DNA of 64,000 nt from Gemmobacter aquarius (GCF_003060865.1 NZ_CP028918.1:194001-258000), one strand, 5' to 3'; positions 1 through 9,381 are shown, counted from the stretch's first letter. Program-made: numbers and translations. Notes: generated by a model from the sequence alone, not told the origin.

Positions 1-25
1 CGGCGAAACTCTCTTTGATATTCAT
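1..25 (-). CDS. bhcC: Start of a gene cut by the left edge, probably bhcC
   Basis: Only an ATG and the first eight codons (M-N-I-K-E-S-F-A) lie inside the window, reading leftward off the edge. The ATG is four bases after the bhcB stop, so it belongs to the same transcript. In the known bhcABCD cluster the next gene is the PLP-dependent beta-hydroxyaspartate aldolase bhcC. The identity therefore rests on gene order alone; eight residues cannot prove it. Confidence 0.45.
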
Positions 26-29
26 GGCG

Positions 30-1001
30 TTATCCCTTCATCCACGGCAGAGTATCCAGATCGACATTCCCGCCGGTCAGGATAACCCCGACCCGCTTGC
101 CCCGGAACGCCTCGGGGTTCTTCAAGATCACGGCCAGAGGCACCGAACAGCTCGCCTCGATGATGATCTTCATCCGCTTCCACGTCAGCTTCATCGCCTC
201 GACGATCTCGTCCTCGGTCGCGGTGAATACATCGCTCACGTGGTTCTTCACGAAATGCCAGGTCAAATCCTTCAACGGCACCTTCAACCCGTCCGCCACC
301 GTGTCGGGCGCATCATCGGCAATTATATGGCCCGCCTTGAAACTCCGCGCCGCGTCATCGGCATTCAGCGGTTCGGCGGCGTATATCTTCACATCGCGCG
401 CTATCGTCGATAGCGTCAGGCAAGTGCCTGAAATCATTCCGCCTCCGCCAATCGGAGCGACCACGGCTTCAAGCCCCGGCACCTGCTCCATCAACTCGCG
501 CGAGCATGTCGCCTGACCCGCGATCACTCGCGGATCGTTATATGGATGCACGAAATCCGCCCCCGTTCGCGCCTGCACCTCGGCAAAGACCGCCTCGCGG
601 CTGCTGGTCGAAGGCTCGCATTCCACGATCACCCCGCCATAGCCCCGCACGGCATCCTTTTTGGCCTGCGGTGCCGTGCGCGGCATCACCACGTTGCAGG
701 GTATCCGCCGCCGCCCCGCCGCGTAAGACAGCGAAAGCGCATGGTTTCCGCTGGAATGGGTGGCAACTCCGCGGGCCAACTGGTCATCGCGCAACCCGAA
801 CACCGCATTCGACGCGCCCCGCACCTTGAAGGCACCGGCCTTCTGGAAGTTCTCGCATTTGAAGAACAACTCGGCCCCGGTCAGTGCGTTGAGGTAAGAA
901 GATGTCAACACAGGCGTCTTATGGATATGGGGCGCGATGCGATGATGCGCTTCCAGCACGTCTTCAAAGGTCGGTATCATCAGTCCGTGAAAATCTCTCA
1001 T
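30..1001 (-). CDS. bhcB: Beta-hydroxyaspartate dehydratase (PLP, threonine dehydratase fold)
   Basis: Predicted cytoplasmic PLP enzyme of fold type II. In the beta-hydroxyaspartate cycle it dehydrates (2R,3S)-beta-hydroxyaspartate to iminosuccinate. The substrate-binding stretch KCENFQKAGAFKVRGA carries the PLP lysine (GAFK), and the glycine loop PIGGGGMISG binds the PLP phosphate. From the ATG at 1001 it is 323 aa, normal for the family. That start has GGAAG ten bases upstream; a second ATG at 980 gives MIPTFEDV and is also possible. It lies 16 bases after bhcA and four bases before the next start. Sequence alone could also fit a general serine/threonine dehydratase; the neighbours decide for bhcB. 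Confidence 0.85.
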   Translation of the reverse strand: MRDFHGLMIPTFEDVLEAHHRIAPHIHKTPVLTSSYLNALTGAELFFKCENFQKAGAFKVRGASNAVFGLRDDQLARGVATHSSGNHALSLSYAAGRRRIPCNVVMPRTAPQAKKDAVRGYGGVIVECEPSTSSREAVFAEVQARTGADFVHPYNDPRVIAGQATCSRELMEQVPGLEAVVAPIGGGGMISGTCLTLSTIARDVKIYAAEPLNADDAARSFKAGHIIADDAPDTVADGLKVPLKDLTWHFVKNHVSDVFTATEDEIVEAMKLTWKRMKIIIEASCSVPLAVILKNPEAFRGKRVGVILTGGNVDLDTLPWMKG

Positions 1002-1017
1002 TTCCTTAATGCTTCCT

Positions 1018-2187
1018 TTACGCCGCCGCCCGCAGGGCGACCGATCCACGGTAGAATTCCTGCGCCGCCGCCACGCCCGACCCCAGGCGCACCGGCCAGC
1101 CCAGATCGGCCATGCACATCTCGGCAGTCGCCAACCCTGCCAGCATCATCACATCGGTCAGCATTCCCAGATGCCCGATCCTGAACACCGTGCCCGCCAC
1201 CTCGCCCAGACCCACGCCAAAGGCCACGCCGTATTTGTCGGCGGCCAGCTTGACCAGATCGGTGCCGTTGCAGCCTGCTGGCACCTGCACGGCGGTGACC
1301 GTGTCGGAATAAAGCTCGGGCCGCGCCGCAAAGGGACGCATCCCCCAAGCTGCAACGGCGTGGCGTACCCCTGTCGCAAGCCGTGCATGGCGGGCATAAA
1401 CCGCCTCAAGCCCCTCGTCCTCGAGCATCTGGATCGACGCGGCAAGGCCCGAGATCAGGCCCACCGCAGGCGTATAAGGATAGCCCCCCGCCGCATAGCT
1501 TTTCAGCATGTCGCGGAAATCGAAGAAGGTTCTTGGCAAGGTCGCGCTGTCCATCGCCGCCAGCGCCTTGTCCGACACGCCCAGAATTGCAAGGCCAGCG
1601 GGCAGCATGAACCCCTTTTGGCTGCCGGCCACCGCGATATCGACACCCCATCCGGACATATCGAACGGCATCGACCCGATGGACGACACGCCATCCACGA
1701 ACAAAAGCGCCCCATGCCCCGCCATCGCACGGCGGATGCCCGCGATATCCGATTTCACACCCGTGGCCGTTTCATTATGCGTCGCCAGCACCGCCTTGAT
1801 CTTGCCTGCCTTGTCGGCCCGCAGCGCAGCGGCAATCGCTTCCAGCGGCGCGCCCTCGCCCCAAGGCGTCTCGATGATCTGCACGTTCAACCCGTGCCGC
1901 TGGCACAGGTCTATCCAGCGGTGCGAGAACATGCCGAACCGCGCCGCCAGCACCGTATCGCCTGCCGAAAGCGTGTTGCTGATTGCGGCTTCCCACCCCC
2001 CCGTGCCGGTCGAGGGCAGGATGATGACTTCACCACCCGACATGTTTAGCACGCGCCGCACGCCATCCACCGCAGGGCGGAACATCCGCGCGAAGGCGGG
2101 CGAACGGTGGTCCAGCGTGGCAATGTCGCAGGCCTTGCGGATCGCATCGGGAATGTTGGTCGGGCCGGGAATGAAAACGGGGTTCAT
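1018..2187 (-). CDS. bhcA: L-aspartate--glyoxylate aminotransferase, class V
   Basis: Class V aminotransferase of the serine-glyoxylate aminotransferase type, 389 aa. In the beta-hydroxyaspartate cycle it transfers the amino group of aspartate to glyoxylate, giving glycine and oxaloacetate. Visible marks are the N-terminal FIPGPTNIPD segment, the substrate loop around LDHRSPAF, and the PLP lysine in AGSQKGFMLP. The ATG at 2187 is chosen because GGAGA sits nine bases upstream and the family begins at this point. First gene of the leftward bhc operon, divergent from bhcR. A generic serine-glyoxylate transaminase is the alternative; the adjacent bhcB and IclR regulator make bhcA the better call. 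Confidence 0.87.
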   Translation of the reverse strand: MNPVFIPGPTNIPDAIRKACDIATLDHRSPAFARMFRPAVDGVRRVLNMSGGEVIILPSTGTGGWEAAISNTLSAGDTVLAARFGMFSHRWIDLCQRHGLNVQIIETPWGEGAPLEAIAAALRADKAGKIKAVLATHNETATGVKSDIAGIRRAMAGHGALLFVDGVSSIGSMPFDMSGWGVDIAVAGSQKGFMLPAGLAILGVSDKALAAMDSATLPRTFFDFRDMLKSYAAGGYPYTPAVGLISGLAASIQMLEDEGLEAVYARHARLATGVRHAVAAWGMRPFAARPELYSDTVTAVQVPAGCNGTDLVKLAADKYGVAFGVGLGEVAGTVFRIGHLGMLTDVMMLAGLATAEMCMADLGWPVRLGSGVAAAQEFYRGSVALRAAA

Positions 2188-2240
2188 GGGTCTGGTCTCC
2201 TGACGTTGAACCCAGATTACGCTTGCCATTCCCACCGCAC

Positions 2241-2300
2241 AATTTTTTCGAAAAAGATTTTCAATAAGTGAAAAAATCTGTATTATTTATTGAAATCAAT
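2241..2300. promoter_or_regulatory. AT-rich divergent promoter with palindromes, candidate BhcR sites
   Basis: The bhcA-bhcR gap is strikingly AT-rich against a GC-rich background. It holds a perfect palindrome TTTTTCGAAAAA (2244-2255), a near-palindrome from GATTTTC (2256-2262) to GAAAAAATC (2270-2278), and ATTGAAATCAAT (2289-2300). IclR proteins usually bind such inverted repeats in their divergent promoter. Binding by BhcR is inference. Confidence 0.42.
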
Positions 2301-2326
2301 ATGTCACGCTTTTTCAGGCATTTGTC

Positions 2327-3142
2327 ATGACTGATCTTCCCCGCCTTCGTGGCCGCCCCAAGGCCTTTAACGACAAGACCGAACAGAACACGGTGCAGGC
2401 GCTTGACCGCGCCTTGGGCCTGCTTTCGACGCTTGCCGCTTCCTCGGGCCTGACGCTTTCCGAACTGGCGCAAACCTCGGGCCAAGCCGTTGCCACCGTC
2501 TACCGTGCGCTGACCACGCTGCAATCGCATGGCATGGTCGAATGTGAAGATCCGGGGCAAGTCTGGCATATCGGCGCAGATGCCTTTCGTGTCGGTTCGG
2601 CCTTTCTGCGCCGCACCAAGGTGGTCGAACGCGCCCGTGGCCCGATGGACCAGTTGATGCGTGACAGCGGAGAAACCGCCAATCTGGGCATCGAAGCGGG
2701 GGATGAAGTCCTGTTCCTGTCACAGGTCGAAACGCATGAGGCGATCCGCGCCTTTTTCCCGCCGGGAACCAAGGCGCCCATGCATGTGTCGGGCATCGGC
2801 AAGGCGCTGCTCGCCTGGTATCCCGAGGAAAAGCTTGACGGAATCCTATCACGTCAGGGGATGGAGCGGTTCACCACGTTGACCCATACCGCCCCCGCCA
2901 CGCTGAAGCGCGACCTTGTCCATACCCGCGAGCGCGGCTTTGCCATCGACGATCAGGAACGCGCCGAAGGGATGCGCTGCGTCGCGGCCCCGATCTTCAA
3001 CGCCCACGGCGAACCCGTCGCGGGCCTGTCCGTGTCAGGCCCCGCCTTCCGCATGGCCCTGTCGAACGCGGCGAATCTGGGCGATCTGGTCCGCACCGCC
3101 GCCGACCGCGTGACCGGGGCGACGGGTGGGATGCGCCCCTAA
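2327..3142 (+). CDS. bhcR: IclR-family regulator of the bhc operon
   Basis: Cytoplasmic IclR-type regulator, 271 aa. A winged helix-turn-helix (about residues 22-80, with [19 protein letters not shown] as the recognition region) is followed by the IclR effector domain, which ends in the typical [24 protein letters not shown]. Divergent transcription from bhcA matches the arrangement known for BhcR, which senses glyoxylate and controls bhcABCD. No good Shine-Dalgarno sequence precedes the ATG. Its TAA overlaps the stop of convergent rlmN (3139-3142). Control of the bhc genes is inferred from position. Confidence 0.85.
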   Translation: MTDLPRLRGRPKAFNDKTEQNTVQALDRALGLLSTLAASSGLTLSELAQTSGQAVATVYRALTTLQSHGMVECEDPGQVWHIGADAFRVGSAFLRRTKVVERARGPMDQLMRDSGETANLGIEAGDEVLFLSQVETHEAIRAFFPPGTKAPMHVSGIGKALLAWYPEEKLDGILSRQGMERFTTLTHTAPATLKRDLVHTRERGFAIDDQERAEGMRCVAAPIFNAHGEPVAGLSVSGPAFRMALSNAANLGDLVRTAADRVTGATGGMRP

Positions 3143-4317
3143 AGCCCCGCTTCCGCTGCGATCTCGCGCGATGATTTCCGCGCCCGCTCGGTCGCCGATT
3201 TCAACTGCCCGCAGGCTGCCATGATATCCTCGCCCCGCGGGGTGCGGATCGGGCTGGCGTATCCGGCCTTGTAGACGATGTCGGCAAACGCCTCGATCCG
3301 CTCCCAATCCGATCGTTCATAGGGCGCACCGGGCCATTCGTTGAACGGGATCAGGTTGATCTTCGCCGGAATCCCCGAAATCAGCTTCACCAAGCGCCGC
3401 GCATCGGCATCAGAGTCGTTTACACCCTTCAGCATCACATATTCGAACGTGATCCGTTCCGAATTCGACAGTCGCGGATATTCGCGCAACTCGTTCAGCA
3501 AGGTCTCGATATTCCAGCGTTTGTTGATCGGAACCAGCTTGTCGCGCACCTCGTCGGTCGTGGCGTGGAACGAAACCGCCAAGAGACAGCCGATCTCCTC
3601 GGCCGCCCGCGCGATTTCGGGCACGACACCACTGGTCGACAAAGTGATCCGCCGCCGCGACAGCGTCAGCCCTTCGTTGTCCATCACCACCTGCATGGCA
3701 TCGCGGACATTCTCGAAGTTGTAAAGTGGCTCGCCCATGCCCATCAGCACGACGTTGGACACCAGCCGCGTTTCATCCTTGGGCGCGCCGGGCACCGGCC
3801 ATTCGCCCAGATCGTCGCGCGCCAGCATTACTTGCCCCACGATCTCGCCCGCCGTCAGGTTCCGCACCAGTTTCTGCGTGCCGGTATGGCAGAACGAACA
3901 GGTCAGCGTGCAGCCGACCTGACTGGAAATGCACAGCGTCCCGCGATCCTTTTCGGGGATATAGACCGTCTCGACCTCATGCCCGCCCGCGATCCGCACC
4001 AGATATTTGCGCGTGCCATCGGCTGAAATCTGGCGGGTCACGACCTCGGGCAACTCGATGGTGAAATGCTCGTCAAGAAAGGCGCGGTAATCCTTGGCCA
4101 GATTGGTCATTCCCGCAAAGTCGCGCAGACCCCAATGGTAGACCCACTGCCAGACTTGCCCCAGCCGCATCTTGGCCTGCTTTTCGGGCGTACCCTTTTC
4201 GATCAGTGCCGCGCGCAACTGGTCGCGCGTCAGGCCGACGATATTGACCTTGCCGCCCTCGGGCAGCTTGCGCGGAAGGGTCAGCACGTCCTGAGTGATG
4301 GGCGCGGTGGCGGTCAT
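3139..4317 (-). CDS. rlmN: Dual-specificity 23S rRNA/tRNA adenine-C2 methyltransferase RlmN
   Basis: Radical-SAM enzyme that methylates C2 of A2503 in 23S rRNA and A37 in some tRNAs. It is 392 aa, the usual length. The iron-sulfur motif CxxxCxxC is C136-C140-C143 (CTLTCSFC), and the resolving, transiently methylated cysteine is about C369 in EDIMAACG. The N-terminal RNA-binding accessory domain is present (residues 25-90). It stands alone on its strand. Its stop shares four bases with the stop of bhcR, so no separate terminator fits between the two genes. Confidence 0.97.
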   Translation of the reverse strand: MTATAPITQDVLTLPRKLPEGGKVNIVGLTRDQLRAALIEKGTPEKQAKMRLGQVWQWVYHWGLRDFAGMTNLAKDYRAFLDEHFTIELPEVVTRQISADGTRKYLVRIAGGHEVETVYIPEKDRGTLCISSQVGCTLTCSFCHTGTQKLVRNLTAGEIVGQVMLARDDLGEWPVPGAPKDETRLVSNVVLMGMGEPLYNFENVRDAMQVVMDNEGLTLSRRRITLSTSGVVPEIARAAEEIGCLLAVSFHATTDEVRDKLVPINKRWNIETLLNELREYPRLSNSERITFEYVMLKGVNDSDADARRLVKLISGIPAKINLIPFNEWPGAPYERSDWERIEAFADIVYKAGYASPIRTPRGEDIMAACGQLKSATERARKSSREIAAEAGL

Positions 4318-4375
4318 GGCATTGTCCTGATCGGGTTTAAGCCAGTCATATAGGGGATTCGCCCCAAAAACAAAA

Positions 4376-4394
4376 GGCTCCCCGACGGGGAGCC
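4376..4394 (-). terminator. Rho-independent terminator after the IalB-like gene
   Basis: Perfect 8-bp stem GGCTCCCC / GGGGAGCC with a 3-base loop. On the minus strand it is followed by TTTTGTTTTTGG. It directly follows the stop of the minus-strand gene at 4417 and precedes rlmN. Confidence 0.8.
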
Positions 4395-4416
4395 TGTCGT
4401 CGCAATTACGTCACGC

Positions 4417-4938
4417 TTATTTGCAGCGCGTCTCGGCCTCGGTCACGGCAGCAGTAAAGCCGCGCAGGCTGAAGGTGTCTTTGGTCTGGGTGCCCTTGCC
4501 CGAACGCGCCGACAGCACCGCCTGCGATCCGTTCTTCATCGCCGCCAGAATGGCATCGTCACCGCCCGGCGCAGCCCATGCCCATTCGCCATTGGCGACC
4601 AGTTCAAAGGTCTTACCATCCACATCGACACCGATCTTCGACCCGTCGGCAAAGGGATAGCCGCCGGTAAAGGAAATCTCGGCGGGTGAACCAGGGCGAT
4701 AGGTCACGAACAGCAGAATATCGCCGCGCCGCACCGAAACCGGCTGGCCGTCACGCGTGTTGACGGATTCCTTCGGAACCGTCACACCCCAGCACTCTTT
4801 CGGATTGTCCTCGGTGAAAACGTTCCAGTCCGAGGTCACTGCAACGCGGTTGCCAGACTCCTGCGCCGAAACCGCCGAAAGCGAAAGCGCCCCCGAAACG
4901 AGTGTCGCGCCAAGAACCCGGCCGAAATGGAACGTCAT
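4417..4938 (-). CDS. Invasion-associated locus B (IalB) family secreted protein
   Basis: 173 aa with a clear signal peptide (about residues 1-25, cleavage after AVSAQ), so periplasmic or secreted. The rest has the IalB layout: a W-x-V core near the start of the mature protein, two cysteines (CWGVTVP and the C-terminal TRCK) that may form a disulfide, and beta-rich segments. The family is named from Bartonella but is common in free-living alphaproteobacteria, where its role is not settled. GGAGG lies nine bases before the ATG. Single gene, ended by the hairpin at 4376. Confidence 0.82.
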   Translation of the reverse strand: MTFHFGRVLGATLVSGALSLSAVSAQESGNRVAVTSDWNVFTEDNPKECWGVTVPKESVNTRDGQPVSVRRGDILLFVTYRPGSPAEISFTGGYPFADGSKIGVDVDGKTFELVANGEWAWAAPGGDDAILAAMKNGSQAVLSARSGKGTQTKDTFSLRGFTAAVTEAETRCK

Positions 4939-5123
4939 GTCTAGAAGCCTCCGATAATGCCCAAAGCTCTTGCGCTGTCGCCTTGTCGCCGGACCGACCC
5001 GACAAGTGGCGTCCTTTTCAGTGGCGCAGAACCCACCAACCCGATACTCCCTTCTAAACGGAAAAGTCGATTTCGCGAAAGCCCCATGGGCAAAAAATCG
5101 CGCAAGCGTGAGGAGGAAAACCC

Positions 5124-6131
5124 ATGAGCAAGGTCAATGACGGTGCGGTTCCCGTAGCCGAAGCCTGGCGCGGTGGCATTCTGGAAAGCACCCATACCGG
5201 CCATGCCGTGATTTGTGACGAAACCGGACAGATCGCGCACAGCTGGGGCAACCCTTCAGCCATCATCTTCCCGCGCTCATCTTGCAAGATGCTGCAAGCT
5301 CTGCCGCTGGTGGAAAGCGGTGCTGCCGATGCGGCGGGCCTGACGCCGCGCCAGCTTGCCCTGTCTTGCGCCAGCCACGAAGGAGCGGCCCTGCATACCG
5401 ATGCGGTCAGCCACTGGCTTGCCGATCTTGGCCTGTCCGAAGGCGATCTGCGCTGCGGGTCGCACGAACCCTATGACCGCGCCGAACGCAACCGTCTGAT
5501 CGAAGCGCATGAAACGCCATGCCAGCTTCACAACAACTGCTCGGGCAAGCACGCGGGTTTTCTCACCCTGAACCGGCACCTGAAAGCCGGATCGGAATAT
5601 GTCGAGGTCGACCATCCCGTGCAGAAAGCGGCACGTGAGGCGTTCGAGGCCACCACGGATGAGGCCAGCCCCGGCTACGGCATCGACGGCTGCTCGGCCC
5701 CGAATTTCGCTACATCGGTGCTGGGACTTGCCCGCGCGATGGCCAGCTTTGCCGCAGCCCGCGAAGATGGCGGGGTGCGCCAGAATGCCATGCACCGGCT
5801 GACCCACGCCATGGCCGCCTATCCCGAAATGGTCGCGGGTGAAGGGCGGGCCTGCACCGAACTGATGCGCGCCATGGGGGGGCGGGTTGCGATCAAGACG
5901 GGGGCGGAAGCGGTCTTTGTCGCTATCGTGCCGGAAAAGAAGATGGGCATCGCGCTCAAGATAACCGATGGCGGCACCCGTGGGGCGGAAGCCGCGATTG
6001 CGGGGCTGCTGGTCAAGCTGGGCGTGCTCGATGCCGAACACCCCGCCACGCGCAAACGCCTGAACGCGGTGCAAAAGAACTGGCGCGGGTTTGAAACCGG
6101 CATCACCAAGCTTGCACCCGGCTTTGCCTGA
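5124..6131 (+). CDS. Class 3 (Rhizobium etli type) L-asparaginase
   Basis: Hydrolyses L-asparagine to aspartate and ammonia. It belongs to the zinc-dependent asparaginase family typified by the R. etli enzymes, unrelated to E. coli AnsA/AnsB. 335 aa. The family's catalytic features are visible: S-x-x-K in PRSSCKMLQ, the serine in LSCASHEG, the metal-site Cys and Lys in NNCSGKHAGF, a second Cys in GIDGCSAPNF, and Lys in AIKTGAEAV. No signal peptide, so cytoplasmic. GAGGAGG precedes the ATG. Monocistronic, divergent from the IalB-like gene, with a hairpin downstream. Confidence 0.92.
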   Translation: MSKVNDGAVPVAEAWRGGILESTHTGHAVICDETGQIAHSWGNPSAIIFPRSSCKMLQALPLVESGAADAAGLTPRQLALSCASHEGAALHTDAVSHWLADLGLSEGDLRCGSHEPYDRAERNRLIEAHETPCQLHNNCSGKHAGFLTLNRHLKAGSEYVEVDHPVQKAAREAFEATTDEASPGYGIDGCSAPNFATSVLGLARAMASFAAAREDGGVRQNAMHRLTHAMAAYPEMVAGEGRACTELMRAMGGRVAIKTGAEAVFVAIVPEKKMGIALKITDGGTRGAEAAIAGLLVKLGVLDAEHPATRKRLNAVQKNWRGFETGITKLAPGFA

Positions 6132-6139
6132 CAAAGCAA

Positions 6140-6168
6140 GGCCCCCGTCGCGGCAAGCAACGGGGGCC
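6140..6168 (+). terminator. Hairpin terminator after asparaginase
   Basis: Perfect 8-bp stem GGCCCCCG / CGGGGGCC with a 13-base loop, then CCTTTG. It begins nine bases after the stop codon. The T-run is short. Confidence 0.6.
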
Positions 6169-6367
6169 CCTTTGTGCGATCGCCCGGTCCGGACAGATTG
6201 GGGGCAATGTCGCCGCGCCGTTCGATCGTCTGACACCCGTATGACGGGCAAACACGGCAAAAATTGGGGGCTTTCCCGGTTTCACCGGGGCCATATCGGG
6301 GCAAGTTGTGGAACCGCGGGCGTCAGCCTTCGCTTGATTTGCCAAGGCAAGGGGGTAATCTGACCAG

Positions 6368-6715
6368 ATGACCGTGCAGACGCCGACGCCTTTCCCGCTG
6401 TCCGACACCCTGCCCGAGCAGGTCCATTTCGACCGTGCCGAATTGTCGATGATCCTTACGCTTTATGGCCGCATGGTCGCCCTGGGCGAATGGCGCGACT
6501 ATGGCATTTCGGCCCTGCGCGACATGGCCGTGTTTTCGGTCTTCCGTCGCACCGCCGAAAATCCGCTTTACCGCATCGAAAAGCGTCCGCGCCTGCGCGC
6601 CAAGCAGGGCATGTATGCTGTCGTCGGGATGGATGGCCAGATCTTGCGGCGCGGGGCTGACCTTGCGGCCGTGCTGCGGGTCTTGGAAAAGAAACTGATC
6701 CGCCCGATCGACTGA
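6368..6715 (+). CDS. DUF2794 family protein
   Basis: 115-aa cytoplasmic protein of a family that seems confined to alphaproteobacteria. The core FDRAELSMILTLYGRMVALGEWRDY, split here only by the usual family variation, is followed by a basic segment (YRIEKRPRLRAKQG) and a C-terminal helix. No enzymatic motif is visible and no function is established. The 236-base region upstream holds only the asparaginase terminator and unassigned sequence. The next gene converges with a 13-base gap. Confidence 0.8.
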   Translation: MTVQTPTPFPLSDTLPEQVHFDRAELSMILTLYGRMVALGEWRDYGISALRDMAVFSVFRRTAENPLYRIEKRPRLRAKQGMYAVVGMDGQILRRGADLAAVLRVLEKKLIRPID

Positions 6716-6728
6716 CCGAATTGGGTTA

Positions 6729-7547
6729 CTATGGCCTGCGCCGCATCAGGACGGGCAGCCCTTCCTGCGCCATGACCCTTGCGATACAGGCCGCGACACC
6801 TTCGTAAGCCACCGACATCGTATGACCGTTGGCGTGTATAAGCTGGTCGGCATCGACCGCCATCGCCACATGGCCCTTCCAGAACACAAGGTCACCGCGT
6901 TGCAACGGCGCATCTTCGGGCAGATCGGTTCCGACCGAACGTTGCTGGTCGCTGTCGGCAGGGCAGGGCTTGCCGCAGGCGATCAGCGCGGCCTGCACCA
7001 GGCCCGAACAATCGATGCCTGCCCTGCTGTTGCCGCCCCAAAGGTAGGGCGTGCCGAGGAAAAGCTCCGCCACCGTGACCGCATCGGCAAACGGCGCATC
7101 GAGCGGGCGCAGGTGCATCTCGGGAATGAAGCCTTGCGGCGTTTTCGCAAACTTTCCCTCGATTTCCGTGACCGTTACCAGACTGCCAAAAGACAGAGCC
7201 GCAACTTCGGCTGCCTGCACGCGGGGGCCTGAATAAAGGTGGCTCGCCGGGGCCGCTACGCGATGCGTCGGCTTGCTGGCAGCGCCAAGTGCTGCGTCAG
7301 CGACATAGCCGCAATAGCCATCCTTCGCCGCTTGCACAAAAGCCCAACCGTCATGACGTTCGATGACCATCACGGCCTCGCCCCACAAAAGCTGTCGGTC
7401 GCGGTTGCCTGACGGCCCATCGAGCAGATCGACGACCTGCGCTACAACGTCCGCCGCTTCGCCCGCTACGTAAAGCGGGGCATCGACAATGCCGCGCATG
7501 GATTGCAGCGCCACACGGCCGTTTGCAGGCGTCAGGCGGCGATCCAT
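6729..7547 (-). CDS. NlpC/P60 (C40) cell-wall hydrolase with SH3 domains
   Basis: 272 aa. Two SH3-like segments (about residues 15-140) precede an NlpC/P60 cysteine peptidase domain that cuts gamma-D-glutamyl-diamino-acid bonds in peptidoglycan fragments. The catalytic cysteine is in GIDCSGLVQ; the histidines are in KGHVAMAVD and LIHANGH. There is no signal peptide, so it may act on recycled muropeptides inside the cell, as dipeptidyl-peptidase VI does. It is translationally coupled to the aminopeptidase upstream: the TGA of that gene overlaps this ATG (TGATG). A GTG three bases earlier is an alternative start. Confidence 0.88.
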   Translation of the reverse strand: MDRRLTPANGRVALQSMRGIVDAPLYVAGEAADVVAQVVDLLDGPSGNRDRQLLWGEAVMVIERHDGWAFVQAAKDGYCGYVADAALGAASKPTHRVAAPASHLYSGPRVQAAEVAALSFGSLVTVTEIEGKFAKTPQGFIPEMHLRPLDAPFADAVTVAELFLGTPYLWGGNSRAGIDCSGLVQAALIACGKPCPADSDQQRSVGTDLPEDAPLQRGDLVFWKGHVAMAVDADQLIHANGHTMSVAYEGVAACIARVMAQEGLPVLMRRRP

Positions 7548-8935
7548 CACAGACCCAGCATCGCCGGCAATGCCAGAAGCAAGGCCCGCGCGCCTTGGCC
7601 TGCGCCCCCTTTCGGGCGGGCGGGTGCCTCGGTCGGGGTGTGGCCGTAGATGTCGAAATGCATGTAGCGCGGCTTGTCGACGAAGCGCCGCAGGAACAGC
7701 GCGGCGGTGATCGAGCCCGCAAAGCCAAAGCCGGGCGCGTTGTCGAGATCGGCGATCCCCGGTTCGATCACGCTTTCATAGGCGTCATGGAACGGCATCC
7801 GCCAGACCGGATCGAACCCCGCCTGCGCGCCGGATTCCAGCGCCGCCACCGCCCGTGCATCGTCGGTGTAATATGGCGCAAGATCCGGCCCCACCGCCAC
7901 GCGCGCGGCTCCAGTCAGCGTGGCCATCGAGATCACCAGATCGGTCTCTTCCTCGCAGGCGTAAGCCAGCGCATCGGCAAGCACCAAGCGCCCCTCGGCA
8001 TCGGTATCGTTGACTTCGACCGTCAGGCCCTTGCGCGAGGTCAGAATGTCCTTGGGCTTGAGAGCGTTGCCCGAAATGACGTTTTCCACCGCGGGCACCA
8101 GAACACGCAGGCGGATCGGCAGGTTCAGGCGCATGACCATCAGCGCCAGCCCCATCACGGTTGCAGCCCCACCCATGTCTTTCTTCATCAGCGACATGCC
8201 CGACGACGGCTTGATGTTCAGCCCGCCCGTGTCGAAACACACCCCTTTGCCGACCAGCGTGACCAAGGGCCCCTTTTCGCCCCAACGCATGTCGAGCAAA
8301 CGCGGCGCACGGGGAGACGCACGGCCGACCGCATGGATCATCGGAAAATTCTGCGCCAGAAGGTCATCGCCCCGGATCACGGTCGCATCCGCAACGAAAC
8401 GGTCGGCCAGATCGAGAAAGGTCGCCTCCAGCTCGGCGGGGCCAAGGTCGCTTGCGGGCGTGTTGATCAGGTCGCGGGTCAGAAACTCGCCCTCGGCCAT
8501 GGCAGCCAGCAAGGCGGGGTCGCACCCCTCGGGGCATTTCAGCGTGACCGCCTCGGGCATTTTCGCCTCGGGCCGGTAATAGTCAAACCGGTATTGTGCC
8601 AAAAGCCAGCCAAGCGCGGCTTCGGTCTTTTCTGCCACGCCGAGCGGTCCTTCAAGATGCCAGACCCCTGCCGGCAGGGCAACGCAGGCCTTGGCTACAC
8701 CAAAGCGCGTGCGCTTTCGGCTTTTGGCGGTGCCGAACCCGACTACTGCGGCCTGAACCTGTCCGTCGGGAGCGGGCAACAACCGAACATCGCCAAGCGA
8801 GGCTTCGAATTTCGTCGCCCCTAGCCAAGCTGCTTCGGCTTCCGAACATTCTGCCAGAAAGGCAGAAAGCCGGTCGGACGAGACGACATGAAGCGGGCGC
8901 GAAGGCGCGGCAGGATCGGCAAAAGCGGGGATCAT
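7547..8935 (-). CDS. M17 leucyl aminopeptidase family protein
   Basis: Cytosolic two-metal aminopeptidase, 462 aa. The metal and catalytic residues are in VTLVGKGVCFDTGG (Lys, Asp) and in the M17 signature NDTDAEGRLVLADAL (Asp, Glu, Arg). The N-terminal domain is shorter and more diverged than in PepA, typical of the alphaproteobacterial paralogue. The ATG at 8935 is preferred over an upstream extension because the family starts here; the ribosome site is weak. It overlaps the NlpC/P60 gene by one base, and together they could degrade peptide pieces of the cell wall. Confidence 0.88.
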   Translation of the reverse strand: MIPAFADPAAPSRPLHVVSSDRLSAFLAECSEAEAAWLGATKFEASLGDVRLLPAPDGQVQAAVVGFGTAKSRKRTRFGVAKACVALPAGVWHLEGPLGVAEKTEAALGWLLAQYRFDYYRPEAKMPEAVTLKCPEGCDPALLAAMAEGEFLTRDLINTPASDLGPAELEATFLDLADRFVADATVIRGDDLLAQNFPMIHAVGRASPRAPRLLDMRWGEKGPLVTLVGKGVCFDTGGLNIKPSSGMSLMKKDMGGAATVMGLALMVMRLNLPIRLRVLVPAVENVISGNALKPKDILTSRKGLTVEVNDTDAEGRLVLADALAYACEEETDLVISMATLTGAARVAVGPDLAPYYTDDARAVAALESGAQAGFDPVWRMPFHDAYESVIEPGIADLDNAPGFGFAGSITAALFLRRFVDKPRYMHFDIYGHTPTEAPARPKGGAGQGARALLLALPAMLGL

Positions 8936-9003
8936 TGGCACGGTTCCGTCACTACTGGGGCAAGACCAGCCTATCCGACCCAAAGATGCCCGCAAGGCCC
9001 GGA

Positions 9004-9381
9004 TTACCGGCCTGCCACCCATTCGCGGGAAAGCCCGACCAAAGACCGGCTGGCAACCCGCATCAGCCGGGCGCAAACTGCGGCAAAGGCCGTCGGGTCG
9101 GAATGGCTGCGCCGCAAATCGCCTGCGACATTGGCCAGACTGATAAGCCCAAGCCCCAGCGCCAGTTTCTGCACGCGGCGGGAATGCCACTGCACATCGG
9201 CAAGATCATGCAGCCGCACCTGCGTTGCGATTGCGGCAACCGCAAGCGCCAGATCCTCGATCGACCGGGCCAGCACGCGGGCTGCCGTGTCGGGACCAAG
9301 CCGGTCACAGATTTCACTGATCGCGCCTGCATCCTCGCGCAAGAATTCGCGCGGGCTCAGCGCAATGACGGCGCATGCCAT
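9004..9381 (-). CDS. Conserved hypothetical protein, helical
   Basis: 125 aa, mostly helical, with no membrane segment or recognised catalytic motif. The ATG at 9381 has GAGG six bases upstream. It lies 68 bases before the M17 aminopeptidase on the same strand, so it probably heads that operon. Codon use matches the neighbours. I recall similar short proteins beside this aminopeptidase in other Rhodobacteraceae but cannot confirm it here. Confidence 0.68.
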   Translation of the reverse strand: MACAVIALSPREFLREDAGAISEICDRLGPDTAARVLARSIEDLALAVAAIATQVRLHDLADVQWHSRRVQKLALGLGLISLANVAGDLRRSHSDPTAFAAVCARLMRVASRSLVGLSREWVAGR

